Assembly: GCA_012728915.1 (NCBI GenBank)
Contig: JAAYEC010000071.1
Location: 1-63,859 of the forward strand
Length of the DNA: 63,859 nucleotides
Reading direction: 5' to 3'
Source: Deltaproteobacteria bacterium
GTDB taxonomy: Bacteria > Desulfobacterota > Syntrophia > Syntrophales > UBA2192
The notes under the pieces were generated by a model. The model was not told the DNA's origin, made no database searches, and saw nothing but the letters and a program-made list of their open reading frames with translations. The translations under genes and the position numbers were made by a program. Of the stretch, positions 40,814 to 52,433 are shown in pieces. Numbering within the stretch: the first letter of the stretch is position 1; each line of letters begins with the position of its first letter.

Positions 40814-43603
40814 TTATTGAATCCCCTCCGTGAGCAGCGCAAGCCTCCCGACGATGTCCGGGCCCAGGTGCAGGCGGATGACCCTGCGTCCTCTCGACAG
40901 AAGGGCCTGACGGTCTCCCGCGGCCTGAGCGGCCTCGAGGATGCCGAACGTCAGGGAACCTGCCGGGGATCCCGGTTCATCGGGGATCGGGACATCCTCC
41001 CCGCTGTCCGCCGTCAGCTGGATGAAGACCCCCCTGCCGGCATCCCCCTTGTGGAGCTGACCCGTCGAGTGCAGGTAGCGCGGCCCGTACCCCACGGTCA
41101 CGGGGACCCGGTAACGGTCGCGCAGCCTCGTGCGGAACATCTGGAGCAGGATGTCCGTCTCGTCCGAGGGCGGCAGCCAGGCCATGATCGCGATGTAGCC
41201 CCCCTGGGGGAGCTGTTCCAGAAAGCCTTCCAGCGCGCTCATGGTGTCCTTGCCCTTCACCTGCCCGTACACCTCGACGCCCCCGAAACGCAGAGCCGGT
41301 TCCTCTTCCGGCAGCCTCCCGCTGGCCCTGAAGGCCTCCATGGCGTCGCGCGCGGCGGCCTTTGCGGCCTCCACGTCGGGCTGATCGAAGGGATTGATGC
41401 CGAGGAAGCGGCCCGCCACCGCGGTGGCCATCATCCAGAGGAAAAACTGTCCGCCCAGATCGTCGGGGCCGCGGAGCCGGAAGATCTCCACGGGGTGCCC
41501 TGCCTCCTCGATCTCACGGAGGAAAGAAGGGCGGAGCGGCTCCCCCTCGGCCTCGAGACCCACGAAGAGGCGATCCTGACCGTACACCCCGGGGCGGCCG
41601 GGCGCCTCGTGGAGCACCGGGAGGATCCCCTTGCCTTCCTTGCCGGTGCTCTCGGCGATGAGTTGCTCCACCCAGTCGCCGAAGTGCTGCAGGGAGGGGG
41701 AGGTGACAAGGGTCAGCTTGTCCCGGCCGATCTGCGCGAGTCTCCCCAGGAATGCCCCCAGCCTCGCGCCGTGATTGTCCCCCGCCACGGGACAATTGCT
41801 CGTATCGCAGTTGGCGGCCATCGTCGCCGCCTTCCCGAGGATTGCTCTCACGTCGACGCCGATCAGCGCCGCCGGTACGAGGCCGAAAAAGGAAAGCGCG
41901 GAGAACCGTCCGCCGATGTCCGGGTCGTTCAGGAAGACCCGGCGGAACCCGTGTTGCCGCGCCAGCGACTCCAGCGCGGAGCCGGGATCGGTGATAGCGG
42001 CAAAATGCCCGCCGGCCCGTTCCCGGCCGAGCCTTTCGCAGGTCCATCCGTAGAAGAAATTGAAGAACGAGAGGATCTCCACTGTCGTCCCCGATTTTGA
42101 CGAGACGATGAACAGGGTCCTGGTCGTGTCGAGCGAGCCTGCCTTGCGCAGGACGGCGGCGGGGTCCGTGCTGTCCAGGACGGCAAGCTCCGGGTGGCCG
42201 GCCGCGCTGCCGAAGGTCTTGGCGAACACCTCCGGGGCGAGGCTCGAGCCGCCCATCCCCAGCAGCAGCGCCTGCGTGAACCCTTCGGAGCGAACGGCCT
42301 TTGCGAACTCCTCGATCTCGTCGACGTGCTCCACCATGCCGAAGGGGCTCGAGAGCCAGCCGAGGCGGTTTACAATCTCCTCCGGGCCGGGCTTCCAGAG
42401 GGTGTGATCCTTTGCCCAGATGCGGTCCATCACGCGGTCTTTCCGCAGTCCGGCCAGGCCCTCGTCGATCGCCGCGGAAAACGATCCGGCCTTGGTGGAT
42501 TCCGACGCCCAGCCCGAACGGATCTGGCCGCGCTTCGAGTGGATGGACGCCATGAGGGCATCGAGGGAGGTCTCGAAGGCAAGCACGCCTTCGCGCTGCA
42601 GCTCGTCGGCGATCTCGTTCATGCCGATCCCCAGGCCCTCGATCCCGTCGAGAACCCGGCGCGCCTCCCGCACGCCCCGGCGCAGCGTCGGCGTCGCCGT
42701 CCCATGGTCGAGGAAGGCCTGGAGGGTGGCCGGGGGGACCGTGTTCACCGTGTCCGGGCCGATCAGTTCGTCGACGTAGAGCGTGTCGGGGTAGCGCGGG
42801 TTCTTCGTGCCCGTGCTCCCCCAGAGCACGCGCTGCACCCTGGCGCCCTGCCCGGCAAGCTTCTCCCATCGCTTCCATCCCGAGATCGCCCGGAAGCGGT
42901 CGTAGACCAGGCGGGCGGCGGCGATGGCCGCTTTTCCCTGCAGGTCTTTGTTTCCCAGGGCCTCGAGCTTTTTGTCCACCGCCGTGTCGATGCGGCTCAC
43001 GAAAAAGGAGGCCACGGAGGCCACCCGGCGAGGGTCGCCTCCCCTGGAGAGGAGCCTCTCGATGCCGGCAATGTAGGCCCTCGCTGCCGCCTCGTAATGG
43101 TCAAGCGAAAAGATGAGGGTCACGTTCACGTTGATCCCCTCGGCGATGAGGGCCTCGATGGCGGGGATGCCTTCCGCCGTGGCGGGGACCTTGATCATCG
43201 CGTTGGGCCGGCCGAGGACCTTGAAAAGCGTCCGGGCCTCGGCGATGGTTCCCTCCGTGTCGTGGGCAAGCTTCGGGTTTGCCTCGAGGCTCACGTAGCC
43301 GTCGGCTCCCTCCGTGGCGTCCCAGACGGGACGGAAGAGGTCGGCCGCCCGCCGGATGTCGTCGAGGGCCAGCGCGAGGTAGATTTCGTCGTTCGTTTTT
43401 CCCTCATCGACGAGTTCCCGAAGGGCCTCGTCGTAGTCCGCGCTTCCCGCGATGGCCTTCTCGAGGATGGTAGGGTTCGAGGTGACGCCGGTGACGCCGC
43501 GGGCGATGAGGGCCTCCAGCTCGCCGGAGTCGATCAGCGAGCGGCGGATAAAATCCAGCCAGATGGACTGGCCCAGCCGGTTGAGATTCCTGATTACGGT
43601 CAT
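40814..43603 (-). CDS. tal-pgi: Bifunctional transaldolase / glucose-6-phosphate isomerase
   Basis: A 929-residue fusion. Residues 1 to about 365 are a transaldolase (GVTGVTSNPTILEKAI; Schiff-base Lys in NAMIKVPATAEG; NVNVTLIFSLDHYEAAA). Residues about 385-929 are a phosphoglucose isomerase-like SIS protein (LLGMGGSSLAPEVF, FIVSSKSGTTVEILSFFNFF, SALSFFGLVPAALIG). It links the non-oxidative pentose phosphate branch to fructose-6-phosphate/glucose-6-phosphate exchange. Such Tal-Pgi fusions are known in several bacterial phyla. A promoter lies upstream, just after the transketolase terminator; rpiA and pgl follow. Confidence 0.93.
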   Translation of the reverse strand: MTVIRNLNRLGQSIWLDFIRRSLIDSGELEALIARGVTGVTSNPTILEKAIAGSADYDEALRELVDEGKTNDEIYLALALDDIRRAADLFRPVWDATEGADGYVSLEANPKLAHDTEGTIAEARTLFKVLGRPNAMIKVPATAEGIPAIEALIAEGINVNVTLIFSLDHYEAAARAYIAGIERLLSRGGDPRRVASVASFFVSRIDTAVDKKLEALGNKDLQGKAAIAAARLVYDRFRAISGWKRWEKLAGQGARVQRVLWGSTGTKNPRYPDTLYVDELIGPDTVNTVPPATLQAFLDHGTATPTLRRGVREARRVLDGIEGLGIGMNEIADELQREGVLAFETSLDALMASIHSKRGQIRSGWASESTKAGSFSAAIDEGLAGLRKDRVMDRIWAKDHTLWKPGPEEIVNRLGWLSSPFGMVEHVDEIEEFAKAVRSEGFTQALLLGMGGSSLAPEVFAKTFGSAAGHPELAVLDSTDPAAVLRKAGSLDTTRTLFIVSSKSGTTVEILSFFNFFYGWTCERLGRERAGGHFAAITDPGSALESLARQHGFRRVFLNDPDIGGRFSALSFFGLVPAALIGVDVRAILGKAATMAANCDTSNCPVAGDNHGARLGAFLGRLAQIGRDKLTLVTSPSLQHFGDWVEQLIAESTGKEGKGILPVLHEAPGRPGVYGQDRLFVGLEAEGEPLRPSFLREIEEAGHPVEIFRLRGPDDLGGQFFLWMMATAVAGRFLGINPFDQPDVEAAKAAARDAMEAFRASGRLPEEEPALRFGGVEVYGQVKGKDTMSALEGFLEQLPQGGYIAIMAWLPPSDETDILLQMFRTRLRDRYRVPVTVGYGPRYLHSTGQLHKGDAGRGVFIQLTADSGEDVPIPDEPGSPAGSLTFGILEAAQAAGDRQALLSRGRRVIRLHLGPDIVGRLALLTEGIQ

Positions 43604-43740
43604 GACGGCCCTCCTCGAGCGGACAGGCGCAAGGGGCGCTGAGAAACGGAAGGCTGTTCGCGGAACGGGAGCAATCAGGATGCCCTGCTCCCGGGTTGAT
43701 CACCGGGCAGGAAAAAGCAGCGCCTGCGTGCGCTGCCCCA

Positions 43741-43769
43741 TTTATACACAATCGCCCCGGATTAAACAA
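43741..43769 (-). promoter_or_regulatory. Candidate promoter of the tal-pgi / rpiA / pgl operon
   Basis: On the minus strand, TTGTTT (43769-43764) and TATAAA (43746-43741) are 17 bases apart. It overlaps the tail of the transketolase terminator, so the downstream operon can be read separately from glk-tkt. The leader would be about 130 bases. Confidence 0.55.
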
Positions 43770-43801
43770 GCCCGGCATTGCCTGCGGGGGCAATGCCGGG
43801 C
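43770..43801 (-). terminator. 13-bp hairpin terminator after transketolase
   Basis: GCCCGGCATTGCC (43770-43782) pairs perfectly with GGCAATGCCGGGC (43789-43801) around TGCGGG. On the minus strand it is followed by TTGTTTAAT, a short T-rich tail, 28 bases after the transketolase stop. Confidence 0.7.
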
Positions 43802-43829
43802 CCTGTCTGTCCGTCCAGAAACCCTGGGA

Positions 43830-45865
<2,036 letters not shown>

Positions 45866-45869
<4 letters not shown>

Positions 45870-46879
45870 CTGGACGATCTGCTCCTTGTTCCGGATTCGG
45901 CCTCGAGCCCCAGCGCCGCGGCCCCCAGCAGTGCCGCTCGCGGATTCATGATGACGAAAACGGGAACCCTCTCGAGGAGGTCCCGCATCCGCCCCTTTTG
46001 GAGGAAGGCCTCTGTAAACCCCTTTTTTTTCAGGATCGGGAGGACCCGGGGCGGCAGCCCTCCCCCGAGGAAAACGCCCCCCGTGGCCAGCGTCCTCAGG
46101 GCCAGGTTGCCCGCCTCGGCGCCGAGGATGGAGGCGAAGAGGTCGAGCGCCCTGACACAGATATCACAGGGAGTTTCCGGGTCAAGCGCTTTTTCGATGA
46201 TGACCGGCACCGGGTCCACGACGCCGGCCAGAGCCGCCCCGAGCCACCGGGGTTGCCCGGCGAGGCCCTCGTCCCGCAGGAAGCCGTAGAGATTCGCGAT
46301 CCCGATGCCCGAACAGACCCGTTCGTAGCTCACGTGACCGTGGCGGCGCCTGAGATACACCGCAAGCCGGTCCTGCAGCGGGGTGAGCGGAGCAAAGTCG
46401 GCGTGTCCGCCCTCGGAGGGCATGGCCCGGTACTGCCTGCCGTCCCAGCAGAGACAAGCCTCGCCGAGGCCCGTCCCCGGGGCGATGACGGCCCGGTTGC
46501 CGTGGCGCAGGGACGCCGCTTCCCGCAGGCAGACGAAGTCTGTCCTGCGCAACAGGGGCACGGAGACGGCGATCGCCTCGACGTCGTTGATCAGCTTTGC
46601 CGACCGGAACCTGAAGGTCTTGCGCAGGCGGGTCTCGCCGATCGTCCAGGGAAGGTTCGTGATCTTCGACGTCCCCCGCGTCACCGGGCCCGCAACGGCC
46701 ATGACGGCCTCTGATGCCCGGTGGTCGGTTTCGCCGAGGAATTGCCCGACGGCGGCCTCCAGGCTTTCGTAACGGGTGCTGGCGTAAACCGTCTCGGCCA
46801 AGGGCCGGCGAAGCCCGCGTTCCCGGGAGAAGAGCCCGAAATGAAGTTTTGTGCCGCCGATGTCGCCTGCCAGTATCAC
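45866..46879 (-). CDS. glk: Glucokinase (Glk family)
   Basis: A 337-residue kinase phosphorylating glucose with ATP. ATP-binding phosphate loop [16 protein letters not shown], second phosphate motif [11 protein letters not shown] and [14 protein letters not shown] near the C-terminus. It belongs to the proteobacterial Glk group (with its ExGH-like [10 protein letters not shown]), not ROK. GTG at 46877-46879 is chosen because the family starts right there; a purine stretch AGCAGG precedes it. It is the first gene of the glk-tkt pair. Confidence 0.92.
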
Positions 46880-46953
46880 GACACGCCTGCTTTCCCTGAA
46901 CGTCGAGTTGGCCGGTTCGCTTCTCCGCCCCAATGAAACCCGTTCAGGCCGGA

Positions 46954-47865
46954 TTATTGCCCCGGGCCCGGCGGCTTCTCTCCCTTCGGAGGCTGCGCCG
47001 CTTCGGCCCCGACGCCGTCCGGTTGCGCCTGTTCCCGTTTCCCGCCGCCACCGGTGTCCTCCGTGCCGGATCCGCGCCCTGGCGGAGCCGGTGAGCCCGT
47101 GTCAGAGGGCGGCCCGTCGGGGGGCGCCCTCATGATGTCCTCGTACTCCTCGATCACGATGCCCCGCCGGACCATGATCCCGTAGACGATCTCGGCCCTC
47201 TTCTCGACGTACTTCGACGCGCCGGCGGGGTTGAGCCTCAGCGGGTTGGGCAGGACGACGGCAAGACGGGCCGCCTCCATGGGCGCAAGCTCCGCGGCGG
47301 ACTTGCCGTAGTAGTGCCTCGATGCCGCCTCGATGCCGAAGATCCCGTCGCCCCACTCGGCCACGTTCAGGTAAAGCTCCAGGATGCGCCGCTTGGACAG
47401 GTTGTTCTCGATCCGCCAGGTGAGGATCGCTTCCCGGATTTTTCTCAGCGGGTTCTTCGAAGGGGAGAGGAAGAGGTTCTTGGCGAGCTGCTGGCTGATC
47501 GTGCTGCCGCCGTATTTGAGTTTTCCCAGCCTGAGGTCCTTCTCGACGGCCTTCTGAATGGCCTCGAAGTCGAACCCCTCGTGGGAGTAAAACTTGTCGT
47601 CCTCGGCGATCAGGACGGCCTTCGCGGCATAGGGGGAGATCCTCGAGAGCGGCACGTACACCTGCTGGATCTTCCGGTTCTTGAGCCCCTTGAATTCCCA
47701 CTCGATCTCCCGGTGGGTCATGAAGGCGGTTTTCCCCGGGTTCCTCTTCTGCAGCGCCGCCACGTCGTCGTAGTAGAAGGCCGTGGAGAGGTAGACGATC
47801 ACCGCCCCGGCGAAGAGAAGGACGCCGATGATAAAAAACCGGATAAATTTCTTCAGCAGGCCCAT
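46954..47865 (-). CDS. mtgA: Monofunctional biosynthetic peptidoglycan transglycosylase
   Basis: A 303-residue GT51 enzyme that polymerises lipid II glycan. One N-terminal membrane helix (about 8-28) anchors it. The catalytic Glu is in LIAEDDKFYSHEGFDF and the second motif is GGSTISQQLAKNLFLSPSKN. RRILELYLNVAEWGDGIFGIE completes the domain. No transpeptidase domain follows; instead there is a Pro/Gly-rich, probably disordered tail of about 60 residues, which is longer than in standard MtgA. ATG at 47863-47865 is used. Confidence 0.92.
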   Translation of the reverse strand: MGLLKKFIRFFIIGVLLFAGAVIVYLSTAFYYDDVAALQKRNPGKTAFMTHREIEWEFKGLKNRKIQQVYVPLSRISPYAAKAVLIAEDDKFYSHEGFDFEAIQKAVEKDLRLGKLKYGGSTISQQLAKNLFLSPSKNPLRKIREAILTWRIENNLSKRRILELYLNVAEWGDGIFGIEAASRHYYGKSAAELAPMEAARLAVVLPNPLRLNPAGASKYVEKRAEIVYGIMVRRGIVIEEYEDIMRAPPDGPPSDTGSPAPPGRGSGTEDTGGGGKREQAQPDGVGAEAAQPPKGEKPPGPGQ

Positions 47866-47928
47866 GTCTCGGACTCGTCCCGGATGCGGACAGGATTTTC
47901 TATCGTCAATCAGTCGGGAAATCAATCA

Positions 47929-48597
47929 TCAATTTGCTCCCCCGCGGCCCGGGCGGGCGGCGATGAACCGGATGATCCCCATGAAGCCCAGGCGCCGGCT
48001 CTCAACGATTTCAAGCCCCGCGGCGCGCGCGAGGTCTTCCGTCCGGTGGGCGATGTGCTCCCCGGCGAACCGGACCGTCGCAACGTTCAGCAGATCCATG
48101 AGGGGCCCGATGACGGGACGGTCGATCCGCACGTGGTCGAGCAGGAGGATGCGCCCCTCGGCTTTCGTCACGCGACCCATCTCCCGCAGGCACGGGACGG
48201 GGTCGCGCAGGGAGCAGAAGACGAAGGTCGCCGCGGCGGTGTCGAAGACCCCGTCGGGAAAGGGAAGGCGGCAGATGTCCGCTTCGCAGAACCGGACGCC
48301 GAGGCCTTTCCCCCGGGCCCGCTCCATGGCCGTTCGCAGCATTCCCTCCGAGAGGTCGCAGGCCGTGATTTCGGCGCCTGCCGGATAGTAGGGAAGGTTC
48401 AGCCCGGTGCCTGCCCCCATCTCCAGGATCCGCCCCGAGGCGTGGTGCCACAGCACGCCCCGCCAGTTCTTCAGGTGCCGCTCGGAGAGCCGCTCGACAA
48501 GCCCGTAATGCCTGGCCAGGCGGTTCCAGCGCGTCCGCGTGTCCCGGGAGAGATTGCCGTCCTGCAGGTCTTCCAAGGGCCCCTCCGACGGGTTCAA
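47929..48597 (-). CDS. Class I SAM-dependent methyltransferase (UbiE/Methyltransf_11-like)
   Basis: A methyltransferase of about 222 residues. Motif I is RILEMGAGTGLNLPYYP, motif II is ITACDLSEGML, then CEADICRLPFPDGVFDTAAATFVFCSLRD and the acidic GRILLLDHVR. Length and motifs fit phospholipid N-methyltransferase or UbiE-like enzymes; substrate unknown. The start is uncertain: TTG at 48595-48597 avoids overlap with the divergent metallo-beta-lactamase gene, whose ATG is 100 bases away. The last segment (GFMGIIRFIAARPG) is hydrophobic. Confidence 0.85.
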   Translation of the reverse strand: MNPSEGPLEDLQDGNLSRDTRTRWNRLARHYGLVERLSERHLKNWRGVLWHHASGRILEMGAGTGLNLPYYPAGAEITACDLSEGMLRTAMERARGKGLGVRFCEADICRLPFPDGVFDTAAATFVFCSLRDPVPCLREMGRVTKAEGRILLLDHVRIDRPVIGPLMDLLNVATVRFAGEHIAHRTEDLARAAGLEIVESRRLGFMGIIRFIAARPGRGGAN

Positions 48598-48697
48598 TTG
48601 TGTTGCATGCCCGCCGCAACTGGTATATGAATCATTCGTTGCGTTCTGTCCAGTTCGTATACACCCCCCGGCGCTCAAAGGACTGCGAGGCTTTCCC

Positions 48698-50080
48698 ATG
48701 AAGATCACCTTCCTCGGCGCGGCGAGAAAAGTCACGGGTTCCTGTTTTCACCTCTCTGTCAACGGCCTGCAGGTTCTCGTGGACTGCGGGATGCACCAAG
48801 GCCTCGATTCCGATGCGCTCAACCGCAAGCCCTTCGCGTTCGACCCGCGGGCTATCGATGTCGTCTTTCTCACGCATGCCCACATCGACCACACGGGTCT
48901 CGTCCCGCGCCTGGTCCGGGAGGGCTTCCGGGGCAAGATCGTCACGACGGCCGCCACGGCGGAACTGTCCCGGATCATGCTGGCCGACTCGGCCCACATC
49001 CAGGAGATGGACGCCCAGTGGATGACGAGGAAAAACCTGCGGGCCGGCATCGAAAAGGCCGTCGAGCCGCTCTATACCGTCGAGGACGCCATCGCTTCCA
49101 TTCCCTTCTTCGAGAAGAGGCAGTACGACGAGACCTACGCCCTGGACCACGTGATCCGCTACCGCTTCTGCGATGCCGGGCACATCCTCGGATCGGGGAC
49201 CCTCGAGCTGTGGTACCGGGGCGACGCGAAAAAGAAAATCATCTTTTCGGGCGACATCGGGAAAAAAGGCAACCCTATCATCCAGGACCCCGTGCATGCG
49301 GACGAGACCGATTACGTGGTGGTGGAGTCCACCTATGGGAACCGCATGCACAAGGGTGCGGAAGACAGCCTCGAGGAACTTGCCGATGCCGTCCGGACGA
49401 CCTTCAAGCGGGGAGGGAACGTGTACATCCCCGCCTTTGCCGTGGGCCGCACGCAGGACTTGCTCTATGTCTTCAACAAGCTCGTTCGCGAGGGGCGGCT
49501 TGCCTCGCCGCTCGACGTCTACGTGGACAGCCCGCTGGCCGAGGAGGCCACGAAGGTCTATGCCTCCCATCCCGAGCTCTTCGACGAGGAGACGAAACGA
49601 CTCATGGCCAGCAAGAAAGGCAGGACCGTTCGCCTCCGCTTCACCTCCTCGGTCCAGGAATCCATGAAGCTCAACCAGGTCTCCTCGGGCGCGGTGATCA
49701 TGGCCGGAAGCGGGATGTGCGAAGGCGGGCGCATCCGCCACCACCTGAAGCACAACCTCTGGCGCCCCGAGTGCAGCGTTGTCTTCGTGGGGTACCAAGC
49801 CAAGGGGACCCTGGGGCGGGCCATCGTCGACGGTGCAAAGGATGTCTGGATTCTCGGCGAAAGGGTCGCCGTCCGGTCCCGCGTCTTCACCATCGGCGGG
49901 TTTTCGGCCCACGCCGACCAGAAGGAGCTGCTGGAGTGGCTGGGCCTCTTCAAAAACAAGCCCGAGGTCTTCATCGTCCACGGCGAAGAGACGAGCGCCC
50001 TGGAGTTCGAAAAACAGGTGAAGGCGCAGCTGGGCCTCAGGACACGGGTGCCTGAAATGGGGGAGAGCTTTGAAATTTGA
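48698..50080 (+). CDS. Metallo-beta-lactamase/beta-CASP RNA nuclease
   Basis: A 460-residue CPSF73-like nuclease. The di-zinc motif 2 is LTHAHIDHTGLVPRL, motif 3 His is in DAGHILGSGTLE and motif 4 Asp in IIFSGDIGKKGNP. The beta-CASP insert (about 210-350) is followed by GFSAHADQKELLEWL and VHGE near the C-terminus. Such bacterial proteins process or degrade RNA in the cytoplasm. The start MKITFLGAARKVTGSC is typical for the family. The gene is divergent from the methyltransferase. Confidence 0.92.
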   Translation: MKITFLGAARKVTGSCFHLSVNGLQVLVDCGMHQGLDSDALNRKPFAFDPRAIDVVFLTHAHIDHTGLVPRLVREGFRGKIVTTAATAELSRIMLADSAHIQEMDAQWMTRKNLRAGIEKAVEPLYTVEDAIASIPFFEKRQYDETYALDHVIRYRFCDAGHILGSGTLELWYRGDAKKKIIFSGDIGKKGNPIIQDPVHADETDYVVVESTYGNRMHKGAEDSLEELADAVRTTFKRGGNVYIPAFAVGRTQDLLYVFNKLVREGRLASPLDVYVDSPLAEEATKVYASHPELFDEETKRLMASKKGRTVRLRFTSSVQESMKLNQVSSGAVIMAGSGMCEGGRIRHHLKHNLWRPECSVVFVGYQAKGTLGRAIVDGAKDVWILGERVAVRSRVFTIGGFSAHADQKELLEWLGLFKNKPEVFIVHGEETSALEFEKQVKAQLGLRTRVPEMGESFEI

Positions 50081-50126
50081 AGCAGGGAAGTGGTGAAGTT
50101 GGGAACGGGGGGGATAGGGATCAGTT

Positions 50127-50621
50127 TCAACCGGTCCGTGCTTCTTGACTTCCTGGCTTCCTGATTTCTGTCTTTTTTGGGGCGATGACGCCGGTGCGGG
50201 AGAAGGGGAATGCGCGGTCGAACAGGCCGGCTTTCACGAGCGCCTTGCCTTCGATCTTGTACGACAGCTCCTGGCCGGCGAGGTAGAGCCTGGCGACCCC
50301 GCCCAGGCTTCCGAAGCGGGCCGTCACGGGAATCTCGACGGGGGCCGACGAGGAGGCGGCAACGGTCACCTCCTTCCGGAGCGCGCCGCCGCCCGTTTCC
50401 CGGTTGTTGAGATGAACGGTGTAGTCAATCGATTTCAGGCGCAACTCGTAGCCGTTGGGGTTTTTGACCTCGGCCACGAACAGCAGATCCGCGTCGGTCA
50501 GCGAGAGCTGGCGTACGTGAATCTCCCGGAGGGTAATAACGGGCTCTTCGAAGAAAAGGCCGGTGCAGCCCGTCGTGACCATGGCCAGGACGAGCAGAAA
50601 GGCTGCGCGTATCCGGAACAT
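50127..50621 (-). CDS. LEA14/WHy-domain lipoprotein
   Basis: A 164-residue lipoprotein. The signal ends in the lipobox-like VTTGC (Cys19). The mature domain (FEEPVITLREIHVRQLSLTD, LLFVAEVKNPNGYELRLKSI, VEIPVTARFGSL) is a water-stress/hypersensitive (WHy, LEA type 2) beta sandwich, with the NPNxxxL signature. In bacteria such lipoproteins are linked to desiccation or envelope stress; the exact role is unknown. Confidence 0.85.
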   Translation of the reverse strand: MFRIRAAFLLVLAMVTTGCTGLFFEEPVITLREIHVRQLSLTDADLLFVAEVKNPNGYELRLKSIDYTVHLNNRETGGGALRKEVTVAASSSAPVEIPVTARFGSLGGVARLYLAGQELSYKIEGKALVKAGLFDRAFPFSRTGVIAPKKTEIRKPGSQEARTG

Positions 50622-50701
50622 GGCTTTCTTCTATGTGAAAGCGGTCGGGCTGTCAACCGGCAACCGGGCGCGCGGGTAAACGGGGCGGGAGCAGGGGCGG
50701 C

Positions 50702-50905
50702 ATGGGTTCTCGTATTCGCGAATGGCTGAGGAACGCGAAATTCGCCTACTGGATCATCGTCTGGGGACTGGTGTTCTTTGCCTTCGTGATTGTCCTGGGG
50801 ATGGCGGAAATCATCACGACCCGGCAGATCCTGCTGATGGGCCAGGCGTATTTCTTTCTGCTGATGATCGGGATGCTCCTGCAGATGATCGCGAGGAGAT
50901 TGTGA
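50702..50905 (+). CDS. Small two-helix membrane protein of unknown function
   Basis: A 67-residue protein: basic N-terminus (SRIREWLRNAKFAYW), two membrane helices (about 16-36 and 44-63) and a basic C-terminus (ARRL). ATG follows GCAGGGG. I recognise no family. It stands alone between genes on the other strand. Confidence 0.5.
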   Translation: MGSRIREWLRNAKFAYWIIVWGLVFFAFVIVLGMAEIITTRQILLMGQAYFFLLMIGMLLQMIARRL

Positions 50906-50989
50906 GCGGCCCGGCGGCCGACGTGATCGGGGGCCGGCGATCGGATTTCTTCCGGAGTTTTCACCGGGCGCCGGCTGCCGAACACGGGA

Positions 50990-51220
50990 TCAGTCTTCTC
51001 TGAGCATCTTGACCCTGGCGACGATCGAGATGTCGATCCTCTTCTCCAACTCGGCGTACTGCCACTCCATGTCTTCCACGTAACAGCGGATGTCGGAGTG
51101 GCCCGGAATGCTCAGCCGGATGCGTTCGCCGGTTCTCGGCAGCATGGAGATGGGGATCTCGCAGTTGTAGAGAAAATTCTTGTTCGTGCCCGAAAAGACC
51201 ACGCTGATCCTGTCACTCAT
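50990..51220 (-). CDS. Small protein of unknown function
   Basis: A 76-residue protein; ATG at 51218-51220 follows AAAGGAG. The sequence starts SDRISVVFSGTNKNFLYNCE and continues SMLPRTGERIRLSIPGHSDI with a beta-rich, hydrophobic/charged alternation, ending in SIVARVKMLRED. A PilZ-like or small beta-barrel fold is possible but I cannot confirm it. The short length and clear ribosome binding site support a real gene. Confidence 0.6.
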   Translation of the reverse strand: MSDRISVVFSGTNKNFLYNCEIPISMLPRTGERIRLSIPGHSDIRCYVEDMEWQYAELEKRIDISIVARVKMLRED

Positions 51221-51390
51221 CGCCGCTCCTTTTCTGCGGCCCCGGCCGCCGGCGCCGTGCGGGTCACACACGATCCCCCGGACGATCGTGCGTAAGCCCT
51301 CTGGTATCATTATCGGCAATCGGTCCAATTTCATGAAGGTTTCCTTAGATCATCGGGATGGGGCGCTGCCCCGGGAAGGAGGGGATCGGG

Positions 51391-52224
51391 ATGGAGCTGA
51401 AAGGCAAGGCAGTCGTTGTCACGGGCGGGGCCATGGGAATCGGCCTTGCCACCTCGAAGAGGCTAGTGCGCGAGGGCTGTGCCGTAACCATCTGGGATCT
51501 CAATGCCTCCGCCCTGGAGGACGCCAAGAGGGAATTGGAGGTCCTGCGCGGCCGGGTGTTCACCCATGCCTGCGACGTGACAGACAAGACCCGCGTGTAT
51601 GAACTAGCCAAAACGGCCGCCTCGGAGATGGGCCAGGTGGACATCCTGATCAACAACGCGGGATACGTCATGGGCGGCGATTTCCTGGAGCAGCCCGACG
51701 AAGTCTGGGAAAAGACCATCGCCGTCAACCTGACGTCCATGATCTACACGATCAGGGCCTTTCTGCCGGCCATGTACGAGCGCAACAGCGGCTGCGTCGT
51801 GAACATCTCCTCGGCCTCGGCCACCCTCGGGGTCCCGAGCCTGTCCATGTATGCCGCCACGAAGTGGGCCGTCTGGGGCCTGACGGAGTCGATGCGCTTC
51901 GAGGCTTGGGAGCGGGGCAAGAGGGGCGTGCAGTGGTCCTCCATCCACCCGAGCTACATCGCCAGGGGCATGTTCGAGGGCGCCAGGCTCGGGTTTCCGG
52001 GCAACCTGATCGCGCCGCTCCTCAAGGATCACGACGTGATTGCCGAGGCCATCGTGGAGTCGGCCCTGAAGCGGGGGAACTATTCCCCGAAACGCCCCTG
52101 GACGGTCAACCTGATCCCGCGGTTGAGACTTCTGCCCGATGCCTGGTTCCAGGCGCTCGTCGTCCTGCTGGGGGTCACGGGGAGCATGAAGAACTGGGTG
52201 GGGCGGGGTAAAGAAAGGAGTTAA
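51391..52224 (+). CDS. Short-chain dehydrogenase/reductase
   Basis: A 277-residue classical SDR. The nucleotide loop is VVTGGAMGIGLATSKRL, the active-site Ser is in VVNISSASATLG and the Tyr/Lys pair is in YAATKWAVWG; INNAGYVMGGDF supplies the NAG motif. It probably oxidises or reduces an alcohol/ketone with NAD(P)(H). The C-terminal extension (about 230-277) has a hydrophobic stretch (AWFQALVVLLGVTGSM) that may bind a membrane. ATG at 51391 follows GAAGGAGGGG. The substrate is unknown. Confidence 0.88.
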   Translation: MELKGKAVVVTGGAMGIGLATSKRLVREGCAVTIWDLNASALEDAKRELEVLRGRVFTHACDVTDKTRVYELAKTAASEMGQVDILINNAGYVMGGDFLEQPDEVWEKTIAVNLTSMIYTIRAFLPAMYERNSGCVVNISSASATLGVPSLSMYAATKWAVWGLTESMRFEAWERGKRGVQWSSIHPSYIARGMFEGARLGFPGNLIAPLLKDHDVIAEAIVESALKRGNYSPKRPWTVNLIPRLRLLPDAWFQALVVLLGVTGSMKNWVGRGKERS

Positions 52225-52433
52225 GAAGAGGGGAGGTCGGGAAGTGCGGATAGGATAAGAAATTCAAGAGAAATTCATGTTATGGACGCCCTTGCCGATA
52301 GAAATAGAGGTGGTATGGTTCTTGAAGTTCTGATCGGGCCTGAAAGGCAGGGACAGATTCTGCTTACGTCCAGTCCACAATTTTGGTAAAAGAAACAAGA
52401 GGGTAGAAACCCGTTATTCCGCCGGTGCCTCGA
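52225..52433. other. AT-richer intergenic segment with a possible 35-codon ORF
   Basis: Base composition drops visibly below the neighbours here. An open frame from an ATG near 52281 (MDALADRNRGGMVLEVLIGP and on to a TAA near 52389) has no family or good ribosome binding site. It contains GGGACAGATTCTGCTTA, which resembles short palindromic or transposase-associated motifs of some deltaproteobacteria. No complete element is present. Confidence 0.35.
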
